The translations under genes were made by a program, and so were the position numbers. A stretch of 64,000 nucleotides of DNA from Leptospira abararensis (GTDB lineage Bacteria > Spirochaetota > Leptospiria > Leptospirales > Leptospiraceae), in assembly GCF_016918735.1 (NCBI RefSeq), contig NZ_JAFFPR010000050.1, positions 310,001-374,000 of the forward strand, read 5' to 3'. Positions 44,831-53,661 of this stretch are shown piece after piece. The notes beneath the pieces were generated by a model. That model saw only the letters and a list, made by a program, of their open reading frames with translations. It had not been told where the DNA came from and ran no database searches. Position 1 is the stretch's first letter. The number at the start of each line of letters is the position of its first letter.

Positions 44831-45357
44831 TTTTTAAGTTTGATCCGAGAGACTTCCCGAACAGGAATGGGAACTTTTCCAAACACACTATCTATTTCGA
44901 CAGTCCCGTAAATTTCGAATTCCGCATCTTCTCCACGTCTAGCTGTCTCAGAGAGTTGTTTTGCTAAAAGTAAAAGTTTAGGAAGAATCGATTGTTTTTG
45001 CTCGGGAATGAGTTTCAGAACTACTGTGGAAGTTGAGTTTGGATCCACTTCGAGGGGAGTTTCGTTTTGGAGTTTTCCAATGTACTCTTTTCCATTCGCG
45101 GTGATGAGTTGGATTTCCAAATCAAATTTATAGATATTGACCTTGGTATTGTTAGGATTCTCTACGGAAATTTCCGGATACAAATCCACAAGAGGAATGA
45201 GGGGAAAGTTTGGGTTTGGTTTTAGATCGATACGAACATCCACCAAATCAAACTTACACGCCTTAAGACTTTCTAAATTTTTCTTTGTATCACTCAAACA
45301 ATGAGTGAAGGTAAAAAAAGATACGAAAGCGAATGAAAATAATAATCTACGGACCAA
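44827..45357 (-). CDS. LEA14/WHy-like predicted lipoprotein
   Basis: 176 residues with lipoprotein signal LLFSFAFVSFFTFTHC. The mature part has the LEA_2 (WHy) pattern: beta strand LVDLYPEISVENPNNTKVNI, YKFDLEIQLITANGKEYIGK and LEVDPNSTSTVVLKL, ending VFGKVPIPVREVSRIKLKK. LEA14-type proteins are linked to stress and desiccation tolerance and to lipid or membrane binding. Overlaps the oxidoreductase gene by 11 bases. Confidence 0.72.
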   Translation of the reverse strand: MVRRLLFSFAFVSFFTFTHCLSDTKKNLESLKACKFDLVDVRIDLKPNPNFPLIPLVDLYPEISVENPNNTKVNIYKFDLEIQLITANGKEYIGKLQNETPLEVDPNSTSTVVLKLIPEQKQSILPKLLLLAKQLSETARRGEDAEFEIYGTVEIDSVFGKVPIPVREVSRIKLKK

Positions 45358-46327
45358 ATACTACCTTCCCTTCGGTCATATGTTGTTTATAAAATTCCAA
45401 ACCTTCTTTGTATTCCTCAAACTTAAATCGTTTGTTGATTTTGGTTTGGAAAACGGTTTTAAGAAATTTTTGTGCTTCTTTGGCTTGTTTTTGAAATTCT
45501 TCCAAACCAATTTCATAAATCCAAGAAGATAACCAAAATCCCTCGATCTTTTTGTTTTGAAACAACATGATTCCCGCGTTGACTGCAAATGGTTTTTCGG
45601 ACAAAGCCCCGTAACATACAATCTTTGAGCCATAAGGCATACATTCCACAAGAGATTGTGCTGTTTCACCGGCAACGGCATCGATAGCATAGGTTGCGTT
45701 TAGTTTTTTGGAAATTTTATATAAGTCTTTTTGATAGTTGGGGGAAGAGGAGTTGAGAATGTTTTCTGCTCCAATGGCCAGAAGACTGTCCTCTTGTTCT
45801 TTTTTTCGCACAACATTGATTAGCGGAATTCCCCGTTCTTTACATAGTCGCACTACCATTTTGCCTAGGGCACTGGCTGCGGCAGTTTGAATCATGGCAG
45901 GATGAGCTTCTTTCGAACAACGAGAGACCATAGCCCAAGCAGTCATGGGGTTTACAAAAAAACTAGATCCTTCATCAAGAGTCACTCCATCCACTAACGG
46001 CAAACAGTTGTCTTCGGTAGTGATCATGTATTCGGCCCAGGACCCATCGTTTTGAGGTGCCACGCAGGAGACATTCATTCCCACTTTCAGGGTTTTGATG
46101 GCACTCCCTACGGCATCGACAACTCCACTGGCTTCGAAACCCGCAGACACAGGTGCTTTTTTCTTAAAACCATAAAGCCCTCGAATGAACATTAGGTCGG
46201 AAGGATTGATGGGAGAAAGATGGATTTTGATTCGAACTTCATTTTCCTTCGGTGTAGGAATTTCTTTTTCCCTGAGTTCTAATTGTGGTTCGGATTCGTC
46301 GTATTTTAGGATGGTGACTGCTTTCAT
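45347..46327 (-). CDS. Quinone oxidoreductase-like MDR-family dehydrogenase
   Basis: About 326 residues from ATG at 46327 (an ATG 18 bases upstream is less likely). GroES-like N-terminal domain (VRIKIHLSPINPSDLMFIRG; GFEASGVVDAVG), then a Rossmann domain with QTAAASALGKMVVRLCKERG (here the AxxGxxG nucleotide motif is slightly changed) and VVRKKEQ. The Zn ligands of alcohol dehydrogenase are absent, so this is the zinc-free quinone oxidoreductase group, NADPH-dependent. It is first in a four-gene operon with three envelope proteins. Confidence 0.8.
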   Translation of the reverse strand: MKAVTILKYDESEPQLELREKEIPTPKENEVRIKIHLSPINPSDLMFIRGLYGFKKKAPVSAGFEASGVVDAVGSAIKTLKVGMNVSCVAPQNDGSWAEYMITTEDNCLPLVDGVTLDEGSSFFVNPMTAWAMVSRCSKEAHPAMIQTAAASALGKMVVRLCKERGIPLINVVRKKEQEDSLLAIGAENILNSSSPNYQKDLYKISKKLNATYAIDAVAGETAQSLVECMPYGSKIVCYGALSEKPFAVNAGIMLFQNKKIEGFWLSSWIYEIGLEEFQKQAKEAQKFLKTVFQTKINKRFKFEEYKEGLEFYKQHMTEGKVVFGP

Positions 46328-46397
46328 CTCGTCCCATTCAGTCATTTAAAATCTGCTTGCCAACTCTTTCTTTCAAAGGAAGAATTTTAAGTCTGCC

Positions 46398-47192
46398 GTG
46401 AAATCAAAAAAGTTATCGAAGGAAGCCCTAACAGGAATCGTTTTTTTTTCTATTTTGGTCTTTGCTTTTTTCACCACTGTCATTGAACCGGATCGTCCTG
46501 CCAAAAAATATCCTTATCGCTTATCCCTCTTTTATTCTAGAATTGATGGAATCAAAGAAGGTACTGAAGTTCGAATTTTAGGAATTCAAAAAGGGTATGT
46601 CGCCCATATCGATTCTAGACCACTCATCGATATACCGGATCGTCGTTTTTTAGACCATAACATGGATCATGCGATTGAGCTCCATATTGCCTTAGAAGAT
46701 CCCTTAACTCTTTGGGACAATTATGAAGTGGATTTTCAAACCATCACTTTATTTTCAGGAAGGATCATCAATATCAATCCAGGAAGTTCCGATGGGAAAC
46801 GTCCCTTTTTTAAACCGACATTTCGTGAAGGGGAAAAATCCCCCGACTATTTGCCCTCTGCCCGTTATTTTGATGATTTTTTTAAGGCAACTTCGGCCAC
46901 TATGGAAGAAAATCGTTCCGATCTTCGGCAAATCACATTGGATTTTCGTTCGATCACCGATAAATTAAATCATACAGACGGAACAATTCCCAAATTAATC
47001 GGTGATACAGAAATGTATGATGAACTTCTTGCGACGATTAAGGACGCAGAAACGATAGGAAAAGAAGGAAGGCGTTATATGGAGAGTTCCCGAAATTTGG
47101 AGAGCACCATGCCGATTCCTTTTTTGATTACAGCATCGTATTACGGACGTACAACGCCAATTACGGGAAGAAGGATTGGACCACAAGATTAA
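46398..47192 (+). CDS. MCE/MlaD-domain lipid transport protein
   Basis: 264 residues from GTG at 46398: an N-terminal membrane helix (ALTGIVFFSILVFAFFTTVI, about 10-29) and an MCE domain (about 40-140) with FYSRIDGIKEGTEVRILGIQ and YVAHIDS, then VDFQTITLFSGRIININPGS. It resembles MlaD, the periplasmic lipid-binding hexamer of inner membrane Mla-type transporters. No MlaE permease or MlaF ATPase is in the window. It starts a long + operon leading to the flagellar genes; ATG of the next gene overlaps its stop (TAATG). Confidence 0.88.
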   Translation: MKSKKLSKEALTGIVFFSILVFAFFTTVIEPDRPAKKYPYRLSLFYSRIDGIKEGTEVRILGIQKGYVAHIDSRPLIDIPDRRFLDHNMDHAIELHIALEDPLTLWDNYEVDFQTITLFSGRIININPGSSDGKRPFFKPTFREGEKSPDYLPSARYFDDFFKATSATMEENRSDLRQITLDFRSITDKLNHTDGTIPKLIGDTEMYDELLATIKDAETIGKEGRRYMESSRNLESTMPIPFLITASYYGRTTPITGRRIGPQD

Positions 47193-48271
47193 TGAAAGTT
47201 GCAATTATACATGATTGGCTCACCGGTATGCGCGGTGGGGAAATAGTTCTCGATAGTTTATTAAAAGCGTTTCCCGAAGCGGATTTATTTACTCTTTTTT
47301 ATTCCAAAGGAAAACTTAACGAAAGGATTGAAAGCCGTAAAATCACAACGGCGTTTACAAACAACCTTCCTTTTAAAGAAAAATACTATCGGTACTACTT
47401 ACCGGTTTTTCCCACAGCCATTGAGTCGTTAGATCTCAAAGGATATGATGTAGTGATTAGTTCTTCACACTGCGTTGCTAAAGGAGTCATCCCTCATCCT
47501 GATACTTTCCATTTAAGTTATATCCATAGTCCTATGCGTTATGTTTGGGACATGTATTATGATTATTTTCCAAACAGGAAAGGTTTTAAGTTTTTTCTAT
47601 TACAAACGATCGCCAACTACCTTCGTACTTGGGATGCGGCTTCTGCCAATCGTGTGGATTATTTTACGTGTAATTCTCATTTTGTGGGAAGGCGAATCCA
47701 AAAGTATTATAGACGCGATTATAAAATTGTGTATCCCCCTTGTTTGCCTGAGGATTTTCGAGTCCACGATGTCTCTAAAGATGATTATTATCTGATGGTC
47801 TCGGCCTTTGCTCCTTACAAAAAAATTGATCTAGCCATTGAAGCCTTCCGAGAAAACGGAAAACCCCTCATCCTTGTCGGTGGGGGCCAGGAAGAGGGGA
47901 ACCTCGTCAAAAATTTACCAAAAAACATCCTTTGGAAAAAAGGTCTACCTCGCCCCGAGGTGATTGAACTCTACAAAAAAGCCCGTGGGTTTATCTTTCC
48001 TGGGATGGAGGACTTCGGGATCACTCCAGTCGAGTCCCAGGCCTATGCCACTCCTGTCATTGCGTATGGGAAGGGCGGCGCTTTGGAGTCCGTCAAAGAG
48101 GACAGAACCGGGGTGTTTTTCAAAGAACAGACCGTAAAATCCTTAAATGATGCCATCCAAAGGTCAGAAAAGATCCATTTCAAACGCGGAGATTTCCAAA
48201 ATTCCATCAATCGATTTACGGAAGAAAAATTCGTAAGCGAAATTCGAAAGGTAGTCGATAGACATAAGTAG
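47192..48271 (+). CDS. Glycosyltransferase family 4 protein
   Basis: 359 residues, GT-B fold: N-terminal KVAIIHDWLTGMRGGEIVLD, acceptor-side HSPMRYVWDMYYDYF; donor side YYLMVSAFAPYKKIDLAIEA, ILVGGGQEEGNL, PRPEVIELYKKARGFIFPGM and EDFGITPVESQAYATPVIAY (E-x7-E nucleotide-sugar motif). Retaining GT4 enzyme, probably adding mannose or a similar sugar to LPS or exopolysaccharide. Coupled to the MCE gene and just upstream of flbD. Confidence 0.92.
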   Translation: MKVAIIHDWLTGMRGGEIVLDSLLKAFPEADLFTLFYSKGKLNERIESRKITTAFTNNLPFKEKYYRYYLPVFPTAIESLDLKGYDVVISSSHCVAKGVIPHPDTFHLSYIHSPMRYVWDMYYDYFPNRKGFKFFLLQTIANYLRTWDAASANRVDYFTCNSHFVGRRIQKYYRRDYKIVYPPCLPEDFRVHDVSKDDYYLMVSAFAPYKKIDLAIEAFRENGKPLILVGGGQEEGNLVKNLPKNILWKKGLPRPEVIELYKKARGFIFPGMEDFGITPVESQAYATPVIAYGKGGALESVKEDRTGVFFKEQTVKSLNDAIQRSEKIHFKRGDFQNSINRFTEEKFVSEIRKVVDRHK

Positions 48272-48292
48272 AAATCTCTGAAGGGGGATCTC

Positions 48293-48511
48293 CTGGTCAT
48301 ACTACATCGACTCAAAGGTGCGGAATTTGTTCTCAATGCAGACTTGATTGAGACCATCGAAGCAAACCCGGATACGATCATCACTCTTGTGAATGAAAAG
48401 AAATTCATTGTACTAGAGCCTGTTGCGGAAGTTGTGGAAAAGGTAGTCGCCTACCAAACAAGAATCCACAATCTCCCCCGAGTCAGTGGGAAAATGCCTG
48501 AGGAAACATAA
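48293..48511 (+). CDS. flbD: FlbD-family flagellar protein (CTG start)
   Basis: A 72-residue protein without an ATG, GTG or TTG start. Reading from CTG at 48293 gives (L/M)VILHRLKGAEFVLNADLIE, then TIEANPDTIITLVNEKKFI and VLEPVAEVVEKVVAYQ, which matches FlbD of other bacteria (ATPDTVITL, KKFVVKEPVEEV). The frame upstream has no other start up to a TAG at 48269; AGGGGGA at 48282-48288 is a strong ribosome site four bases before CTG. It sits 3 bases before motA and 21 after the glycosyltransferase. FlbD is a small protein of flagellar operons of unclear function. The CTG start is inferred. Confidence 0.9.
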   Translation: MVILHRLKGAEFVLNADLIETIEANPDTIITLVNEKKFIVLEPVAEVVEKVVAYQTRIHNLPRVSGKMPEET

Positions 48512-48514
48512 GAA

Positions 48515-49297
48515 ATGGATATAGCTACAGTCATTGGTTTGGCCCTTGGATTGGCCTTAATGTTACTAGGGGTGGTTTCGGGGGGACTTGCACTCACCGA
48601 CCTTATCGACATTCCCTCGGTCATGATTACATTTGGTGGTGCCGCCGCCGCTACGATCATTTCCTTCCCTTGGACTTCCACCATTGGAGTGGGGGCAGTG
48701 ACCAAAAAAGCCTTTCAAAATCCACCTTCAGACTTACCGGGTCTCATTACGACACTTGTTAGCTTTTCTGAAAAAGCACGTCGGGAAGGTTTACTTGCCT
48801 TGGAAGATGATATTAATGAACTTCCTGAAGAATTTTTAAAAAAGGGAATCCAACTTGTAGTGGATGGAACCGACCCCGAACTTGTGCGAAATATTATGGA
48901 AACCGAAATTGGGAACACGGCCACAAGGCATGCTTATGGTCGTGCTTGGTGGGATGCTTACGCTGGTTTTGCGCCGGGCTTCGGGATGCTTGGGACCCTT
49001 GTGGGTCTTGTAGGGATGTTAAAGAACTTAGGTGGTGGGGACGCCAGTGCGATTGGGCAAGGTATGGCGACAGCTCTTATTACCACACTTTACGGATCAC
49101 TTGCACAGAACTTATTTGCAGCGCCAATTGTTAGAAAACTCACAAGAAGATCGGAAGATGAACTTGTAATCAAACAAGTGATGGTGGAAGGAACTTTATC
49201 CATTCAATCAGGAGACAACCCACGGATTGTAAAAGAGAAGTTGGCGAGTTTCTTAACTCCTGCGGAAAGAACGGCCCTCAAAGACGACGGAGATTAA
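48515..49297 (+). CDS. motA: Flagellar motor stator protein MotA
   Basis: 260 residues with four membrane helices (ATVIGLALGLALMLLGVVSG; DIPSVMITFGGAAAATIISF; FAPGFGMLGTLVGLVGMLKN; GMATALITTLYGSLAQNLFA) and a cytoplasmic loop with charged residues (EKARREGLLALEDDINEL). MotA/MotB form the ion-driven stator that turns the periplasmic flagella of spirochaetes. Directly after flbD; motB follows 10 bases later. Confidence 0.95.
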   Translation: MDIATVIGLALGLALMLLGVVSGGLALTDLIDIPSVMITFGGAAAATIISFPWTSTIGVGAVTKKAFQNPPSDLPGLITTLVSFSEKARREGLLALEDDINELPEEFLKKGIQLVVDGTDPELVRNIMETEIGNTATRHAYGRAWWDAYAGFAPGFGMLGTLVGLVGMLKNLGGGDASAIGQGMATALITTLYGSLAQNLFAAPIVRKLTRRSEDELVIKQVMVEGTLSIQSGDNPRIVKEKLASFLTPAERTALKDDGD

Positions 49298-49307
49298 TAT
49301 TTAAACC

Positions 49308-50141
49308 ATGGCGTCTAAGAAAGAAAAATGTCCTGAGTGTATCCAAAAAGTTCCCGAGTTCATGGCAACTTACGGGGACATGGTGACACTTCTCCTTTGT
49401 TTCTTTATCCTTTTGTATACAACGGGTAAAACAGATGCAAAGGAGATGCAGATCATTTTGTCTGCATTCAAATCTACCACAGGATTTTTTACCGGGGGAC
49501 AAACTCTTTCTAAGGGATCTTTGGAAGAAATGGGAATGCAAATTGAATCTCTCCCATCACAAGTAGTAGGACGAAACCTTTCCAAAGCAAAAAAAGATGC
49601 CCATGAAGTGTTCAAACCAGAAGTGGAAGCTGGAAAAGTTCGGATTTCTGAAAACGAAAGAGGACTTGTGATCTCGCTTGTCGGTGCGGATTATTTTTAT
49701 CCAGGTTCGGCAATACTAACGCCTGCTATCCGAGAGACATTACGAAAAGCAGCGGGTCTTATCAAAGGACTCGAACGGTTTGTTCGTGTGGAAGGGCATA
49801 GTGATGATGATGCCGTGAATCCAGTGAACCGTCCCGGAAGAGAAGAAAGAGAATATATCAATAACTGGGATTTGGCGGGAGCCAGAGCCGTAAATGCTAC
49901 TGTTTTTATGATCAATTCTGAAGAAATTGAACCAAGTTGGTTCCAAGCCGTGAGTTTTGGATCCTACAGACCTCTTGTATTAGAGAATGAAGGTACACCG
50001 GAAGCAAAAGCTTTCAACCGTAGAGTGGATATCATCATCCTAACCGAGAAGTCTACCAAACGGGGGCCAGGAGAAAGTAAATACGGACTCCCTGACACTC
50101 GTTTGCCGAACACTGAAACAAATGTAGAAGGAGAATTTTAA
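49308..50141 (+). CDS. motB: Flagellar motor stator protein MotB
   Basis: 277 residues: a short cytoplasmic N-terminus with two Cys (KCPECIQKVPEF), one membrane helix beginning at Asp24 (YGDMVTLLLCFFILLYT), the essential ion-carrying Asp, and a C-terminal OmpA-like peptidoglycan-binding domain (about 110-250; FYPGSAILTPAIRETLRKAA; VRVEGHSDDDAVNPVNRPGR; NWDLAGARAVNATVFMI; YRPLVLENEGTPEAKAFNRR). Stator partner of MotA. The Asp in this position suits either H+ or Na+. Confidence 0.96.
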   Translation: MASKKEKCPECIQKVPEFMATYGDMVTLLLCFFILLYTTGKTDAKEMQIILSAFKSTTGFFTGGQTLSKGSLEEMGMQIESLPSQVVGRNLSKAKKDAHEVFKPEVEAGKVRISENERGLVISLVGADYFYPGSAILTPAIRETLRKAAGLIKGLERFVRVEGHSDDDAVNPVNRPGREEREYINNWDLAGARAVNATVFMINSEEIEPSWFQAVSFGSYRPLVLENEGTPEAKAFNRRVDIIILTEKSTKRGPGESKYGLPDTRLPNTETNVEGEF

Positions 50142-50142
50142 C

Positions 50143-50670
50143 ATGGGTGACCGTGAAGTAGATGAAGAAGAAGGTGGGTTAGCCGAAGGTAGTTCCGCCT
50201 CTGCAGGGATGTCCCCCATTGTAAAATGGTTATTGTACATCGCTGCTGCCATTTTCGGGATTATCATTGTAACCGTTATATCGATGTTTGTTGCTCAAAA
50301 GACGGCAACAAGTGTGTTTAAACAACAAAAGAATATCTCTCTTGTGAAAGCTCCCCCTCCTTTGGAAGTTTACACATTTCAAGAAGAATTTAGAGTGAAT
50401 ACTTCTGACGTTGGCGAATCACACTTTGTTAAGTTAAAGATGTCACTTGGATTTGAATCTGGCCAACCAGCACTTTCTGCAGAACTTGCGGCTCGTGTGG
50501 CTCAAATGCAAAATATCATCAACTTAGTCATTGCTCGTAAAACAAAAGACGATTTAAAATCCATTACCAACCAATTGGATTTACGTGAGGAAATCAAAGC
50601 TCACTTAAATCATATTTTGACGAATGGAAAAATCAAAGAGGTTTACTTTACCGAGTTCTTGGTAAACTAG
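50143..50670 (+). CDS. fliL: Flagellar basal body-associated protein FliL
   Basis: 175 residues: an acidic N-terminus (DREVDEEEGG), one membrane helix (VKWLLYIAAAIFGIIIVTVI, about 28-47) and a periplasmic domain with EEFRVNTSDVGESHFVKLKM (typical FliL), then DLREEIKAHLNHILTNGKIK and VYFTEFLVN at the end. FliL stabilises the stator near the rotor. One base from motB. Usual fliM/fliN do not follow; kdsB follows instead. Confidence 0.95.
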   Translation: MGDREVDEEEGGLAEGSSASAGMSPIVKWLLYIAAAIFGIIIVTVISMFVAQKTATSVFKQQKNISLVKAPPPLEVYTFQEEFRVNTSDVGESHFVKLKMSLGFESGQPALSAELAARVAQMQNIINLVIARKTKDDLKSITNQLDLREEIKAHLNHILTNGKIKEVYFTEFLVN

Positions 50671-50674
50671 GACT

Positions 50675-51415
50675 ATGTCCGACCAAATCCTCGGTGTGAT
50701 CCCTGCGCGTTTTGCTAGCACAAGGTTTCCCGGAAAACCACTGGCCCTCATTGGAACCAAACCAATGATCCAGTGGACCTACCACCACGCTTCCCTTTCT
50801 AAATCTTTCCACCGTTTGGTGGTCGCCACCGACGATAAACGAATCCATGATGTGGTTTTATCCTTTGGTGGGGAATCTGTATTCACCAGTCCCGACCATC
50901 CGACTGGCACCGACAGAATCATCGAAGTGGCAGAAAAGTATCCGAACTACGGAATCATTGTGAACATTCAAGGCGATGAACCGGGGATGGAAACAAATCT
51001 AATCGATGGAGTGGTGGGATTAAAAACCAAACATAGAAATTGGCAAATGACAACGGCAGCGGTTCCCTTTACCTCTGCAGAAGATCCAAAAGACTCTAAC
51101 AAGGTAAAGGTGGTTTTTGACAATAATGGTCGAGCTAATTATTTTTCTCGTTCACCGATCCCGGCCTCCTTTAAAGCCGACGCCAAGTATTTTCGGCATT
51201 TAGGGATCTATGCTTACGAACGCGATTTTTTAATGCATTATAACCAACTGCCCGCATCCGATTGGGAGACGGTAGAGTCACTAGAACAACTCCGCGCTTT
51301 GCAGAATGGATCAACAATCGGGGTTTACCTTTCGGAGAAAGCGAACCTCGGTGTGGATTCGCCTGCCGATTTAGAAGTGGTGATCGCGGAATTTAAAAAG
51401 AAGGGTTTGATTTAG
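50675..51415 (+). CDS. kdsB: 3-deoxy-manno-octulosonate cytidylyltransferase
   Basis: 246 residues with the nucleotidyltransferase N-terminus ILGVIPARFASTRFPGKPLA (R-x-x-S-x-R-x-P-x-K-x-L), VNIQGDEPGMETNLIDGVV, and YFSRSPIP. It activates Kdo as CMP-Kdo for LPS. Length fits KdsB. Starts 4 bases after fliL and ends the + operon, linking LPS synthesis with motility genes in one transcript. Confidence 0.95.
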   Translation: MSDQILGVIPARFASTRFPGKPLALIGTKPMIQWTYHHASLSKSFHRLVVATDDKRIHDVVLSFGGESVFTSPDHPTGTDRIIEVAEKYPNYGIIVNIQGDEPGMETNLIDGVVGLKTKHRNWQMTTAAVPFTSAEDPKDSNKVKVVFDNNGRANYFSRSPIPASFKADAKYFRHLGIYAYERDFLMHYNQLPASDWETVESLEQLRALQNGSTIGVYLSEKANLGVDSPADLEVVIAEFKKKGLI

Positions 51416-51500
51416 ATCAAATTCCATTCGATCATTGGATCGGAAATAAGTAGCAAAAAAATTAAGATTTGATTTCTATCTCAATCGTTTCCCTTTTTCT

Positions 51501-52436
51501 TTAATTTTCCACTGCTAACAATTGTTGGGTTTGGTCCTTTGCGGGTGACAATCCAAAATACCGTTTGTATTCCCTGCTAAATTGAGATGGGCTTTCATAT
51601 CCAACACGTTCTGCCGCAGTGATGGCATTGGTTCCTTCTGTAATCATCAAACTTCTCGCCTTTTGTAATCGAACGGACTTAATGTACTGCAAAGGGGATG
51701 AGTTCGTCACAGCTTTAAAACAAACATGAAATGTGGATACACTCATCCCGCAGGCCATTGCCAATTCGCCAATATCTAAATTTTGGTCATATTCTTTATG
51801 AATGCGAGTGAGGATTTGTGATATTTGGAAAAACTTTCTGTTTCTATGTGCTAATGCTTGTAAGGCTTCCCCATTTTCACCCGTTAACACACGATAGATG
51901 ATTTCGCGCACGATGGATTTTCCAAGAACTAAACTATCTGATTTAGAATTGAGAGTTTGGATGAGACGTAGGGATGCATCCGATATTTCTTTTGTGACAC
52001 TAGCTCCATAAATTCCTTTTGGTACATTTTCTCCCGTGTATTTGGCTTCCTCTGTGAGTAGTAAAATTTCTGCAACCTCTGCTGGATCCACTTCGATTCC
52101 AAATCCCAAGATAGGTTTATTTACGTCCGCCACGGCATCACATTCCAAAGGTATGGGAACCGAAAGAACCAGATACTGAGTGGGGTCGTAAGAATAAGTA
52201 TCCTCACCGATGAACACACGTTTTTTCCCTTGGGACATGAGAATGATCCGTGGGTGGTAGGTCAGAGGCACTCGTACAAAAGAATGATCGATGCGAAAGA
52301 GTGTGAGTCCCGGGACTTGGGTCTCCAGGTTTTTTTCCTTCGGTAAAAAGCCTGCGAGGATCTTTGAGATCTCTTCGTTGTTTTTTTGGATTGGATCCAT
52401 TTTCTCATTGGAATACCAATTTTCCTGAGAATTCAA
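51501..52436 (-). CDS. AraC-family regulator (AraC_N type)
   Basis: 311 residues: an N-terminal AraC_N/cupin-like domain (about 35-190; HPRIILMSQGKKRVFIGEDT; YLVLSVPIPLECDAV), and a C-terminal double HTH (about 205-300; DIGELAMACGMSVSTFHVCF; AITAAERVGYESPSQFSREY). Members of this group often lie beside oxidoreductase or aldehyde-response genes. It is divergent from a hydrolase and a zinc alcohol dehydrogenase, the likely targets, over a 162-base gap. Confidence 0.9.
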   Translation of the reverse strand: MNSQENWYSNEKMDPIQKNNEEISKILAGFLPKEKNLETQVPGLTLFRIDHSFVRVPLTYHPRIILMSQGKKRVFIGEDTYSYDPTQYLVLSVPIPLECDAVADVNKPILGFGIEVDPAEVAEILLLTEEAKYTGENVPKGIYGASVTKEISDASLRLIQTLNSKSDSLVLGKSIVREIIYRVLTGENGEALQALAHRNRKFFQISQILTRIHKEYDQNLDIGELAMACGMSVSTFHVCFKAVTNSSPLQYIKSVRLQKARSLMITEGTNAITAAERVGYESPSQFSREYKRYFGLSPAKDQTQQLLAVEN

Positions 52437-52598
52437 CCAATATTTTTGATATTCATAGGAATAGGCAAGGTTTTGGATTTCTGTGTATTGTTTGGACTAA
52501 ATTTAAATAGTATTATGCAAGCATACCTTATGAGGATACTACCGAAATCTAAATGGTTTGAGAAGGATGGTAAGGCCTTGTGAAGGGAGGAGAAAGGA

Positions 52599-53648
52599 AT
52601 GAAAATTCGTCAATTCATACAAAAGTTCAGTATCATAGGAATTCTCATGAGTTTGGGAATGGGTTGTTTGCCCTGGGAAACTTGGGACAAAACTTTTCCG
52701 CGAAGTGAGAAAGTAGAACATAAAAAAGTTCAGTTTATGAATCGGTATGGAATCAAACTAAAGGGCGATTTGTATCTACCCAAAGATCAGGGTTCGGAAC
52801 CTTTAGCGGCCCTTGCCATCAGTGGCCCGTTTGGTGCCGTGAAAGAACAGTCATCGGGACTATATGCACAGACGATGGCAGAAAAAGGTTTTGTCACTCT
52901 TGCCTTTGATCCTTCGTACACTGGGGAAAGTGGGGGCGAACCACGTAATGTTGCCTCTCCCGATATCAATACAGAAGACTTTAGTGCGGCGGTTGATTAC
53001 CTTGGTTTGTTATCCAATGTGGATCGAAACCGAATTGGAATCATCGGTATCTGTGGGTTTGGTGGAATGGGACTGAACGCTGCAGCCGTGGACAAACGGA
53101 TTAGAGCAGTTGTCACAACTAGTATGTATGATATGTCCCGTGTGATGGCGAAAGGATTGAACGACAGCCTAACAAAAGATGCACGATCAGCATTATTAGA
53201 ATCGTTAAGTGAAAAGCGTAATGTAGATGCCAAAAATGGAAAACCGGCTCCAGGACCTAGAATCCTTCCGGAAACATTAGAGGGGAACACGAGTCCGATC
53301 ACGGAGGAATTTTTCGATTACTACCGCACTCCTCGAGGGTTTCATAAAAATTCACCGAATTCGAATGGAGCATGGACTGCCACGACACCATTCTCTTTTA
53401 TGAATATGCCTCTTCTCACTTATGTGAAAGAAATTTCACCAAGGCCGATTTTACTCATCGCTGGTGACTCGGCTCACTCACGTTACTTTAGCGAAGATGT
53501 TTTCAAAGAAGCCAGTGAACCAAAGGAACTCATCATTGTGCCAAATGCCAATCATGTAGACTTGTATGACAAAATGGATAAAATTCCTTTTGTTAGAATT
53601 GAATCCTTCTTTAAAGAAAATTTAAAAGTAAGTATAAAAGAAAAATAG
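52599..53648 (+). CDS. Lipoprotein alpha/beta hydrolase
   Basis: 349 residues: lipoprotein signal IIGILMSLGMGC, then an alpha/beta hydrolase with LAALAISGPFGAVKEQSSGL, FDPSYTGESGGEPRN, GICGFGGMGLNAAAVDKRI and PRPILLIAGDSAHSRYFSED. The nucleophile elbow reads G-I-C-G-F-G, with Cys in place of the usual Ser, as in dienelactone hydrolase-like enzymes. An acid/His pair (AGDSAHSR; NANHVDLYD) is present. Substrate unknown. AGGAGAAAGG precedes ATG at 52599. The next gene is 13 bases on. Confidence 0.85.
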   Translation: MKIRQFIQKFSIIGILMSLGMGCLPWETWDKTFPRSEKVEHKKVQFMNRYGIKLKGDLYLPKDQGSEPLAALAISGPFGAVKEQSSGLYAQTMAEKGFVTLAFDPSYTGESGGEPRNVASPDINTEDFSAAVDYLGLLSNVDRNRIGIIGICGFGGMGLNAAAVDKRIRAVVTTSMYDMSRVMAKGLNDSLTKDARSALLESLSEKRNVDAKNGKPAPGPRILPETLEGNTSPITEEFFDYYRTPRGFHKNSPNSNGAWTATTPFSFMNMPLLTYVKEISPRPILLIAGDSAHSRYFSEDVFKEASEPKELIIVPNANHVDLYDKMDKIPFVRIESFFKENLKVSIKEK

Positions 53649-53661
53649 GTAGGAATCAAAT

